From Ignavibacteriales bacterium (GTDB taxonomy: Bacteria > Bacteroidota > Ignavibacteria > Ignavibacteriales > Melioribacteraceae): a stretch of 64,000 nt of DNA. A model generated the notes under the pieces. That model did not search any database. It had not been told where the DNA came from and saw only the letters and a program-made list of their open reading frames with translations. The DNA lies in NCBI GenBank assembly GCA_021740915.1, contig JAIOYW010000018.1, positions 22,929 to 86,928 on the forward strand, given 5' to 3'. Shown here piece after piece: positions 1-7,151 of the stretch (the first letter of the stretch is position 1; each line of letters opens with the position of its first letter). Made by a program: the position numbers and the translations under genes.

Positions 1-307
1 CGGGAGGAATCATACCTTTTGTCGCATTGCCTATTTCGTCTTCTGCAAGTTTCCCGGCAGAATCAAGAGCTTTATTTACTGCTGCTACAATAAGATCTTC
101 CAGCATCTCTTTATCTCCGGAATTGATAATTTCATTCTCGATCATTATTGAGATCAGTTCTTTTTTTCCATTAACTGTTGCTTTAACGATTCCACCACCG
201 CTTTCCTCAGTAACAGTTTTATTCGCAAGTTCCTTCTGAATTCTTTCCATCTCCGACTGCATCTTTTGAATCTGCTTCATCATCCCTTGCATACCACCTT
301 TAAGCAT
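1..307 (-). CDS. ybaB: YbaB/EbfC family nucleoid-associated protein (C-terminus cut by the window edge)
   Basis: The reading frame begins with ATG at 307 and runs off the left edge after about 102 codons. The N-terminus is a Met/Gln/Lys-rich helix (MLKGGMQGMMKQIQKMQSEM), followed by a conserved segment containing VTEESGGGIVKATVNGKKEL and a second helix around DLIVAAVNKALDSAGK. This is the YbaB/EbfC layout, a small homodimeric DNA-binding protein often encoded between dnaX and recR. Those genes, if present, would lie beyond the left edge. A GGAG sequence sits just upstream of the ATG. The gene is divergent from psd across about 160 bp. The family call is secure; the missing C-terminus is about 5-10 residues by family length. 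Confidence 0.9.
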   Translation of the reverse strand, partial: MLKGGMQGMMKQIQKMQSEMERIQKELANKTVTEESGGGIVKATVNGKKELISIMIENEIINSGDKEMLEDLIVAAVNKALDSAGKLAEDEIGNATKGMIPP

Positions 308-411
308 ATTTTCTCCGTTCAATAGATTTTCGGCTATTGTTATTTTTTAATTAGGTTTACAATGCCGGTTTGAAAATAAGTTTAATTATTTTATTTTTCT
401 TAATTTAAGGA

Positions 412-433
412 AATTTTACTTTTCAGTAAAATT
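412..433. promoter_or_regulatory. Perfect inverted repeat upstream of psd
   Basis: AATTTTACT (412-420) and its exact complement AGTAAAATT (425-433) are separated by TTTC, giving a 9-bp stem. It lies in the divergent spacer between ybaB and psd, 37 bp before the psd ATG at 471. It could be an operator or an RNA hairpin in the psd leader. There is no T-run directly after it that would make it a typical terminator. Confidence 0.45.
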
Positions 434-470
434 GCTTTTGATCAATACTTTATCAGGAAAAATTTATTTG

Positions 471-1118
471 ATGATTACTAAATATGGATATCAGACAATT
501 ACTTTAATTGTATTCGTGCTTTTTATCATTGTTGATATAGCAATTATTCAGAATAACATTTACCTGCGATGGTTGCTTATTGGTCTATCGACAATCTTTC
601 TGATTTTTACACTTAATTTTTTCAGAGATCCCGAGAGAAAAACACCTGTCTCAGAAGAAATTATTGTTTCACCGGCTGATGGAAGAGTTTTACTCATTAA
701 AGATGTGTTTGAGGATAAGTACATAAATGAGGATTGTGTTCAGGTTTCTGTTTTTATGTCGCCATTAAATGTCCATGTTAACCGAATCCCCATTTCCGGC
801 ACCGTTGAATTTAATGAATATGTCACGGGAAAATTTCTGAAAGCTTTTGACGATAAGGCAGACAAAGAAAACGAGAGGACTGAAATAGGAATAAATTCTG
901 TCCACGGGAAAATTTTATTCACCCAGGTCGCTGGTTTTGTCGCCAGAAGAATAATTAATGATCTTAAGATGAGCCAACCTGTTAATATTGGGAAAAGATT
1001 CGGAATGATTAAGTTTGGATCGAGAGTGGATGTTATTGTGCCTAAGAAATGGATAGTTAAAGTTAAACCTGGTGACATTGTCAGAGCAGGTGAATCAATT
1101 TTATTTGGACTGAAATAA
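471..1118 (+). CDS. psd: Phosphatidylserine decarboxylase family proenzyme (short PSD type)
   Basis: This enzyme converts phosphatidylserine to phosphatidylethanolamine at the inner membrane. The 215-residue protein has two hydrophobic segments near the N-terminus (about residues 6-45) and the PSD core, with SPADG near 70 and a C-terminal MIKFGSRVDVIVP block. In this family the proenzyme self-cleaves before the serine of the GS pair, here Ser184, to create the pyruvoyl group. The short length fits the archaeal-like PSD-B type found in FCB bacteria. I chose the ATG at 471, with AGGAAA about 11 bases upstream; a TTG at 432 would add 13 residues and overlap the inverted repeat. pssA follows directly, so substrate and product enzymes are co-encoded. 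Confidence 0.92.
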   Translation: MITKYGYQTITLIVFVLFIIVDIAIIQNNIYLRWLLIGLSTIFLIFTLNFFRDPERKTPVSEEIIVSPADGRVLLIKDVFEDKYINEDCVQVSVFMSPLNVHVNRIPISGTVEFNEYVTGKFLKAFDDKADKENERTEIGINSVHGKILFTQVAGFVARRIINDLKMSQPVNIGKRFGMIKFGSRVDVIVPKKWIVKVKPGDIVRAGESILFGLK

Positions 1119-1850
1119 ATGCTGAAAAATATTAACAGTAGAGCATTTCTGCCAAATTCATTTACTGCATTGAATGCTTTTTTTGGCTTCTTATCAATTA
1201 TTTATGCTTCCCAGCATAAATTCGATCATGCAGTTGTTATGATTGTAATTGCGGCCATTTGTGATGCGCTTGATGGTATTTTAGCCCGGCTCGTTAATTC
1301 TTCGAGCCGCTTTGGAGTTGAACTTGATTCTCTCGCCGATGTAATTAGTTTTGGCGCTGCCCCTGCGTTTTTAATTTATTCAAGTTATCTCTCTCGTTTT
1401 GGTTGGATTGGAATTTTCCTCTCTTCCCTACCTCTAATTTTTGGCGCTTTCCGGCTGGCAAAATTTAATATTATGCTTGAAGAACTTGAAGTAAAAAAAG
1501 ATTTCAGAGGACTTCCTGTCCCGCTTTCTGCCCTTACCATTTCTTCGTATGTCTATACATTTTCTGATAATCCGGCGATTATCTGGAGACCGGATTATAT
1601 GTTAATTGCTCTGATAATACTTACTGCGTACTTAAATGTGAGTTCAATTAGGTATAATTCTCTTCCGAAACCGAATAGTTTTACTCTGCATCAGAACATT
1701 GGTCTTTCACTAGGGGTCATTGTGCTTATAATTGTAACACTTTTTACTCAGGGTAATGCTCTTTTCTTCTTCTTTTTGTCGGTCGTATTATTCGGCATTT
1801 TCCGTCATTTATTCATTTTAATAAGAGATTATAATAATATTTCGGGATGA
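1119..1850 (+). CDS. pssA: CDP-diacylglycerol--serine O-phosphatidyltransferase
   Basis: This membrane enzyme makes phosphatidylserine from CDP-diacylglycerol and serine, the step before Psd. The 243-residue protein carries the complete CDP-alcohol phosphatidyltransferase motif: D49, D52-G53, A56-R57, G66, D70 and D74, with exact DG(x)2AR(x)8G(x)3D(x)3D spacing. Several hydrophobic helices follow to the C-terminus, as expected for this family. The ATG directly follows the psd stop codon with no gap, so the two are almost certainly cotranscribed. Confidence 0.95.
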   Translation: MLKNINSRAFLPNSFTALNAFFGFLSIIYASQHKFDHAVVMIVIAAICDALDGILARLVNSSSRFGVELDSLADVISFGAAPAFLIYSSYLSRFGWIGIFLSSLPLIFGAFRLAKFNIMLEELEVKKDFRGLPVPLSALTISSYVYTFSDNPAIIWRPDYMLIALIILTAYLNVSSIRYNSLPKPNSFTLHQNIGLSLGVIVLIIVTLFTQGNALFFFFLSVVLFGIFRHLFILIRDYNNISG

Positions 1851-1854
1851 AAGC

Positions 1855-2106
1855 GTGTATAAAGTTACTGTAATTGTGAGAAGAAGACCCTCAATTCTTG
1901 ATCCTCAGGGTAAAGCTGCGGAGCAGGGAGCAAAACATCTGGGTTTTATGAATGTCAGCGGAACACGTATTGGTAAGTATATTGAATTTAATGTTGACAC
2001 AAAGAATCATGAGGAAGCAGAAAAAGAAGTAAAATTATACTGCGAAAAATTGCTTACCAATCCAATAATGGAAGATTATTCATATACAATCTCTCAGGTT
2101 ATATGA
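1855..2106 (+). CDS. purS: Phosphoribosylformylglycinamidine synthase subunit PurS
   Basis: This 83-residue protein is the small structural subunit of the three-part FGAM synthase (PurS-PurQ-PurL) in purine synthesis. The start YKVTVIVRRRPSILDPQGKA and the following KHLGFMNVSGTRIGKYIEF segment are characteristic of PurS. The start is GTG at 1855, four bases after the pssA stop. The stop overlaps the purQ ATG in an ATGA arrangement, which suggests translational coupling. No purL lies in the window. Confidence 0.95.
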   Translation: MYKVTVIVRRRPSILDPQGKAAEQGAKHLGFMNVSGTRIGKYIEFNVDTKNHEEAEKEVKLYCEKLLTNPIMEDYSYTISQVI

Positions 2107-2801
2107 AAAGTCCAAAATTTGGAATTGTTGTGTATCCGGGGTCAAATTGTGATCATGATGCATACTATGCGGTCAAAAAACAACTTGGTTTTGATGCAGA
2201 TTTCCTCTGGCACAAAGAAAAGGATCTGAAAAATTCTGATGTGATAATCCTGCCCGGCGGGTTTTCTTACGGCGATTATCTGAGGACAGGGGCAGTTGCA
2301 AGATTTTCTCCGATTATGGATAAAGTTTTTAATTTTGCAGAGACTGGTGGAATAGTGATTGGTATCTGCAACGGTTTTCAAATTTTACTTGAATCAAATT
2401 TACTTCCCGGTTGTATGATACAGAACGAAACTCTTAAATTTATTTGCCGGGATGTATATCTTAAAGTTGAGACAAAAAGCAGCATTTTCAGCTCTGATAT
2501 TAAAAAAGATATTCTGAGGATTCCAGTGGCACACGGTGAAGGGAATTATTATGCTGACGAAAATACTTTAAGCGAGTTAAATGCAAATTCACAAATTTTA
2601 TTCAGATATTCATCTGAAACTGGAGATACAGGCAAACTATTCAATCCAAATGGTTCTCTGGAGAATATTGCAGGAATATTAAATAAAAGAGGCAATATTT
2701 TAGGGATGATGCCCCATCCTGAGAGAGCCTGTGATAATTCACTCAGGAATACGGATGGTGAGTCTATTTTTTATTCAGTTGTAAAAAGTTTTAATTATTA
2801 A
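2103..2801 (+). CDS. purQ: Phosphoribosylformylglycinamidine synthase subunit PurQ (glutaminase)
   Basis: PurQ hydrolyses glutamine and passes ammonia to PurL. The 232-residue protein has the class I glutamine amidotransferase fold: the start GIVVYPGSNCDHD, the LPGGFSYGDYLR block, the nucleophile Cys89 in GICNGFQ, and a C-terminal HPERA block carrying the catalytic His and Glu. The length is normal for the family. It overlaps purS by four bases and is followed 11 bp later by tatA, continuing the operon. Confidence 0.96.
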   Translation: MKSPKFGIVVYPGSNCDHDAYYAVKKQLGFDADFLWHKEKDLKNSDVIILPGGFSYGDYLRTGAVARFSPIMDKVFNFAETGGIVIGICNGFQILLESNLLPGCMIQNETLKFICRDVYLKVETKSSIFSSDIKKDILRIPVAHGEGNYYADENTLSELNANSQILFRYSSETGDTGKLFNPNGSLENIAGILNKRGNILGMMPHPERACDNSLRNTDGESIFYSVVKSFNY

Positions 2802-2812
2802 AAGGGAACTAA

Positions 2813-2998
2813 ATGTTCGGTAATATGGGATTTTGGGAAATTTTCGCAATTGTTTTCGCTGTCCTGCTTTTATTCGGTGCAAAAAAAATACCTGAACTAG
2901 CTCAGGGTATCGGCAAGGGAATGAAAGAATTTAAAAAAGCACTGAAGGATGTTGAGGAAGAAGTAAAATCAGTCGACGACGGAAAAGATAAAAAGTAA
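2813..2998 (+). CDS. tatA: Twin-arginine translocase TatA/TatE family subunit
   Basis: This 61-residue protein has the TatA plan: a short N-terminal transmembrane helix (about residues 6-22, containing [16 protein letters not shown]), the hinge [22 protein letters not shown] forming an amphipathic helix, and a charged tail rich in Glu, Asp and Lys. TatA multimers form the pore that moves folded proteins across the inner membrane. AAGGGA precedes the ATG. No tatC is present in the window. The gene ends exactly where gatA begins. Confidence 0.93.
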   Translation: MFGNMGFWEIFAIVFAVLLLFGAKKIPELAQGIGKGMKEFKKALKDVEEEVKSVDDGKDKK

Positions 2999-4411
2999 GT
3001 GCCACTTTATTCCTCTCTTTCAGAAAAACAGGAACTGATCAGAAAAGGGAACCTGTCTTTAACCGTGAATGTCCGCGATTTTCTTTCACGAATTGAGCAG
3101 ATTAAAGATGTAAACGCATTTCTTGCAGTGTTTCCGGAAAAGTCTGTTGAATCAGCCATTGAAATCGAAAAGAAAATCATCTCAGGAAAGCATGGCAAAT
3201 TAGCTGGCTTGGTGGTTGGGGTTAAAGATGTTCTCGCCTTAAAAAATGAAATAATGACGTGTGGTTCTGCGATTTTGCAGAATTTCAGTCCAGTTTACGA
3301 TGCAACCTCAGTACGAAAATTAATAGAAGAGGATGCGATCATTATTGGAAAGACAAATTGTGATGAATTCGCAATGGGCTCCTCCAATGAAAACTCGGCA
3401 TATGGAAATGTTAAAAATCCCTATGATCATTCAAAGGTTCCCGGAGGCTCGAGTGGTGGTTCTGCAGTAGCCGTTTCAGCAGGTTTATGTGATGCTGCAT
3501 TAGGTACCGACACCGGAGGTTCTGTAAGGCAGCCTGCTTCATTCTGTGGGATTCTTGGACTAAAACCAACCTATGGTGCTGTCTCCCGATATGGATTAAC
3601 TTCATTTGCTTCTTCTTTCGATTCTGTTGGTGTATTTGCCAATTCGATTGAAGACATTTTCGCCATTCACGACGTAATTAAAGGATTTGATGAACTGGAT
3701 TCAACTTCGGTAGTTTCAGAGAATAGTTATTGTCATGATGAATCGCGCCCATTGAGGATTGGTATTCCGGTCGAATATTTTGATGAAGGATTGGCAACTG
3801 AAATCAGGCATAGTGCAGAAAGAATAATTGAGAGACTCAAAGAACTTGGGCAAACAATTATCGAAGTATCGTTACCGAATATGCGTTTTGCTATTCCAGC
3901 CTACTATATCCTTACAACTGCTGAGGCTTCATCAAATCTTTCGAGATACGATGGTGTGCGATTTGGTTTAAGGACAGAAAAAGATGGCTTACTAAGCAGT
4001 CTATATGCGGATACACGCTCAGGTGGTTTCGGGCGGGAGGTAAAAAGAAGAATTATGCTCGGAACTTATGTTTTATCAAAAGGCTATTATGATGCTTACT
4101 ATCAAAAAGCGCAGAAGGTTAGAAGGATAATCAGGGAAGATTTTCTTCATGTGTTTAATGAAGTTGATCTGCTACTCACTCCAACGACACCAACAACAGC
4201 TTTTAATATTGGGGAAAAATCAGAGAATCCCTTAGAAATGTATTTGAGCGATATCTATACAACTTCCGTTAATCTTGCCGGTTTGCCGGCTCTGAATTTT
4301 CCGGCGGGAAAAGATCAGAATGGATTACCCTTTGGTTTGCAGTTTATTGCACCTTATTTCTGTGAAGACCTACTTATTAAGGCTGTTCAGCTTCTGAACT
4401 CTGACTCCTGA
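2999..4411 (+). CDS. gatA: Asp-tRNA(Asn)/Glu-tRNA(Gln) amidotransferase subunit A
   Basis: GatA is the amidase that frees ammonia from glutamine for the GatCAB complex, which converts mischarged Glu-tRNA(Gln) or Asp-tRNA(Asn). The 470-residue protein has the amidase signature Ser-cis-Ser-Lys triad: Lys76 in GVKDV, Ser151 in GGSSGGSAVAVSAG and Ser175 in DTGGSVRQPA, at the spacing expected for the family. The start is GTG at 2999, immediately after the tatA stop. gatB and gatC are not in the window. The last 35 bases overlap the 3' end of the convergent lipoprotein gene. Confidence 0.95.
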   Translation: MPLYSSLSEKQELIRKGNLSLTVNVRDFLSRIEQIKDVNAFLAVFPEKSVESAIEIEKKIISGKHGKLAGLVVGVKDVLALKNEIMTCGSAILQNFSPVYDATSVRKLIEEDAIIIGKTNCDEFAMGSSNENSAYGNVKNPYDHSKVPGGSSGGSAVAVSAGLCDAALGTDTGGSVRQPASFCGILGLKPTYGAVSRYGLTSFASSFDSVGVFANSIEDIFAIHDVIKGFDELDSTSVVSENSYCHDESRPLRIGIPVEYFDEGLATEIRHSAERIIERLKELGQTIIEVSLPNMRFAIPAYYILTTAEASSNLSRYDGVRFGLRTEKDGLLSSLYADTRSGGFGREVKRRIMLGTYVLSKGYYDAYYQKAQKVRRIIREDFLHVFNEVDLLLTPTTPTTAFNIGEKSENPLEMYLSDIYTTSVNLAGLPALNFPAGKDQNGLPFGLQFIAPYFCEDLLIKAVQLLNSDS

Positions 4412-6101
4412 ATTCCAAATCCAAATCTCCTACCGGCCAACGTGCTCTTACCTTAATAGTATCAGGAAAAATCACAATTTTTTCGCTAGCTTCAAAAGGA
4501 AAAACTTTTCCGTAATTAAATTGTCCATTATTATCTCTGTCATAGAATGCCCACAGAAAATAATTGCCTGGCTTCAATTGCCTGAATTCGAATTGTCCAG
4601 TTTCTGTATTGGTTGAGATTTCTTTATTTTTTTCATCAAGATATTGAAGTTTCAAAATATACTTCCCTGCAACATCTGTCCTGACAGCTCCACTTAATCC
4701 TGAATAATCAATTTCTGAATCAGTAATAAAATTATAAGTTAGCAGAGAATCTCCAAAGTTACCTGCAAGATCAGAAAGAAGTGATGGATCAAACGAAAGA
4801 GAATAATTTTTTCTTTGTTCAAGTTTATCAAGCACCTTTAGTTCCAGGGACGCATCATCTAACATATTAAATTCGGTTTGGATTATTTTTCCTGATGCGG
4901 AAACAAACTTAAAAAAATCCTCCCGGGGAAAAACGTCTGGTGCATCATTAAAAAATAAATTGAAAACCGGTTCACGAAAAGGAATAATATTTTGTTTACT
5001 CATACCTTCGAACTTTAATATTTTTAATCCGGTCGTATCTGGTTTTTCATTATAGGTTACAGGTGTTTTCTCATCAGCAGATAGATTGCCTGAGAGATCG
5101 CACAATCCTTTTGAGATTATGAATAAATCCCCTTCCGGTTTTGCAGTGTCTGATGAGGTTAGAAAAAACGACTTTGCCCTGGCGTTCCCTTTGAATAATT
5201 TATCCGGGACAATTCTTTTGTTGGATAAAGAATCGTAAATAATGAACATCGATGTATTTAGTTTGCTGCTATCAAGAAATTCGTTAGCTTCGACTAGAAA
5301 ATGGTGTCGGTCTGTCATGGTGATGCTGACAACACTGGGAGCAGTAGTATCCTCCCTCTGTGGAATAAAAATCAGATCACTGAATAAAGTGTCGGTAATA
5401 GAAAGTGCAATATCTGTGAAAGGAGCAGCATAGGAATCCTGCTCAGGATCGTAAAATTTATCTTTAAAATCATCCAGGAAGGCAAATACCCGGTACTTCC
5501 CGGGGGATATTCCCTTTAGTAAAAATTGACCATCCTTTCCACTCTGAGATAAATAATCCGGTTTCTTGATTCTGGGATCAAGACTATCCGAGAGAATACG
5601 ATAAGCACCGACAAGATAACCAGATGGTTTTGCTGTAAACACCCTCCCGCTGATCTGACCTTTATCGATCCTGCTGCCAGTTGAAAAAACTAAAGAATAA
5701 CTTTCCGCCATTCTGTTTTTATTATTAAGATCAATTACATCTGTCCCGATACTGACTGTATATGTTGTACTGTCAGATAGCCTGCCAGGAAAACTAATTG
5801 TGAGTGTTGTTCCAGACCAGTCATATTCAAGTTCACCATCAATCTCAGGAGAGATAAATACAGACTCCTTGACAGATCTTTTATCAACATATTCACTAAA
5901 CTCAAGGCTGATATAATCCTCTGAAAAAAAAGTCGCTCCGTTTTCAGGGTAGGTTACAATAATTTCCGGGGGGATTTTATCCACTTCTCCGCCTCCGGGT
6001 GGCAATTGATGTGCGCAACCCTGAATAAGGAAAAATGTCAAAACAATAATTAATAATTTTATATTATTGAGTTTTTCGCCATTCACGGTAATCCTGAACA
6101 T
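4377..6101 (-). CDS. Ig-like (Big_5/SbsA-type) domain lipoprotein
   Basis: The predicted product is a 574-residue envelope lipoprotein. After a short basic start, a hydrophobic segment ends in FLIQGCAHQ, a lipobox with Cys as the acylation site. The mature protein begins with PPGGGEVDKIPPEI, a start common to Bacteroidota lipoproteins carrying an SbsA-like Ig domain. The Ig domain covers roughly the next 100 residues (YPENGATFFSEDYISLEFS). Further beta-rich repeats follow, and the C-terminus has an FxYGKVFPFE/VRARWPVGDLDL block. I chose the ATG at 6101; a start at 6161 would extend far into mltG. It still overlaps mltG by about 38 bp, suggesting cotranscription after mltG. The function is unknown, probably structural or sensory at the cell surface. 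Confidence 0.8.
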   Translation of the reverse strand: MFRITVNGEKLNNIKLLIIVLTFFLIQGCAHQLPPGGGEVDKIPPEIIVTYPENGATFFSEDYISLEFSEYVDKRSVKESVFISPEIDGELEYDWSGTTLTISFPGRLSDSTTYTVSIGTDVIDLNNKNRMAESYSLVFSTGSRIDKGQISGRVFTAKPSGYLVGAYRILSDSLDPRIKKPDYLSQSGKDGQFLLKGISPGKYRVFAFLDDFKDKFYDPEQDSYAAPFTDIALSITDTLFSDLIFIPQREDTTAPSVVSITMTDRHHFLVEANEFLDSSKLNTSMFIIYDSLSNKRIVPDKLFKGNARAKSFFLTSSDTAKPEGDLFIISKGLCDLSGNLSADEKTPVTYNEKPDTTGLKILKFEGMSKQNIIPFREPVFNLFFNDAPDVFPREDFFKFVSASGKIIQTEFNMLDDASLELKVLDKLEQRKNYSLSFDPSLLSDLAGNFGDSLLTYNFITDSEIDYSGLSGAVRTDVAGKYILKLQYLDEKNKEISTNTETGQFEFRQLKPGNYFLWAFYDRDNNGQFNYGKVFPFEASEKIVIFPDTIKVRARWPVGDLDLEFRSQSSEAEQP

Positions 6102-7104
6102 TTTTTTGATGCTGGTAATAATTTTTTGAAAATTTGTGTCCCCCGCTCCCATCGGCAACAAAAAACAGATAGTCTGTCTTCTGATAATTCAAAACACCCA
6201 TGATTGCTGCCTTACCGGGATTATTAATTGGGCCTGGGGGTAACCCGCTGTATAGGTAGGTATTATATGGTGAATCAATTCCAAGATCTGAAAAAAGTAT
6301 CCTGTTATGCCCTTTGTTCTTTTTAAGATACTGTACTGTTGGATCAGCCTGTAGTTTCATCCCCTTATTAAGACGATTAATATATACGCCTGCTATCAAA
6401 GGGTATTCGGAAAAAATCTGAGTTTCGGCTTCTACAATAGAAGAAAGGGTTAGCAATGAGTGAACATCAAAATTAAGTTCTTCCAGTTTTTTTTGATTTT
6501 CAGGCAGATTCAGAATTTTCCTGCTCTCTTCAATAAGTTTTATTATTACTGACTCAGGAGAACTGTTAGCATAGAAATAATAGGATTCTGGAAGTAGATA
6601 GCCTTCCAGATTCGCGACATCGATATTCAATTTGCGAATAAACGAATTGTCGTAGCAGAGTCTTATAAATTCTGTCGGGTCAATTCCCAATTTTGAACTC
6701 AGTAACCCCGCAAGGTCCTCAAGCCAGATTCCTTCCGGGATTGTTACGAGTATCTGCTCATCAGGAACACCTCTTATTAACAGTTCAGTAAGATCCAGGT
6801 AACTCAATCCATTGGGAATTTGATATCTGCCGTATTTTACTTTATGCTCAGCAGAATACAAAAACCCGGCAACCCTCATATAAAGCTTTGAACTGATTAC
6901 ATCTGATTTAAAAAGCGAATCAATTACTTCCTCAAAAACTGCCCCTTTCGGTATAAAAACCTCAATTGGTTCCTCTTCCTGATAATAATTGGGAGTGAAA
7001 AATGTAAAGAGCATTACCCCAAGAATAAAACCGAAAAAACTGCCTATTAAAACATATTGTGAGGATGTCAGAACAGTATCTAAATTTATTTTTTTTTCTG
7101 TCAA
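6064..7104 (-). CDS. mltG: Endolytic murein transglycosylase MltG (YceG-like)
   Basis: MltG cuts nascent glycan strands near the inner membrane and limits peptidoglycan chain length. The 346-residue protein has one N-terminal transmembrane helix (about residues 17-35), a LysM-like region (EVFIPKGAVFEEVIDSLF), and the catalytic YceG domain. The catalytic Glu is Glu225 in SSIVEAETQ, followed by the conserved GVYINRLNKGMKLQADPTVQY and a C-terminal GLPPGPINNPG block. The length is typical. It is divergent, across 47 bp, from the GH18 gene that opens a putative peptidoglycan-degrading operon. Confidence 0.95.
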   Translation of the reverse strand: MTEKKINLDTVLTSSQYVLIGSFFGFILGVMLFTFFTPNYYQEEEPIEVFIPKGAVFEEVIDSLFKSDVISSKLYMRVAGFLYSAEHKVKYGRYQIPNGLSYLDLTELLIRGVPDEQILVTIPEGIWLEDLAGLLSSKLGIDPTEFIRLCYDNSFIRKLNIDVANLEGYLLPESYYFYANSSPESVIIKLIEESRKILNLPENQKKLEELNFDVHSLLTLSSIVEAETQIFSEYPLIAGVYINRLNKGMKLQADPTVQYLKKNKGHNRILFSDLGIDSPYNTYLYSGLPPGPINNPGKAAIMGVLNYQKTDYLFFVADGSGGHKFSKNYYQHQKNVQDYREWRKTQ

Positions 7105-7120
7105 CGAAATAATTCCTGAT

Positions 7121-7136
7121 TCCCGTTATACCGGGA
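7121..7136. promoter_or_regulatory. Near-perfect 16-bp palindrome between mltG and the GH18 gene
   Basis: TCCCGTTATACCGGGA is self-complementary at 7 of 8 paired positions. It lies in the 47-bp spacer between two divergent cell-wall genes, 16 bp from each start codon. That is an ideal position for one operator to control both, although an RNA hairpin or chance is possible. No known consensus was recognised. Confidence 0.35.
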
Positions 7137-7151
7137 TATTTCTTATTTTGA

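Noticed and set aside
740..1078. 112-codon minus-strand frame inside psd
   Set aside because: Antisense shadow of a clearly conserved gene, with no recognisable domain.
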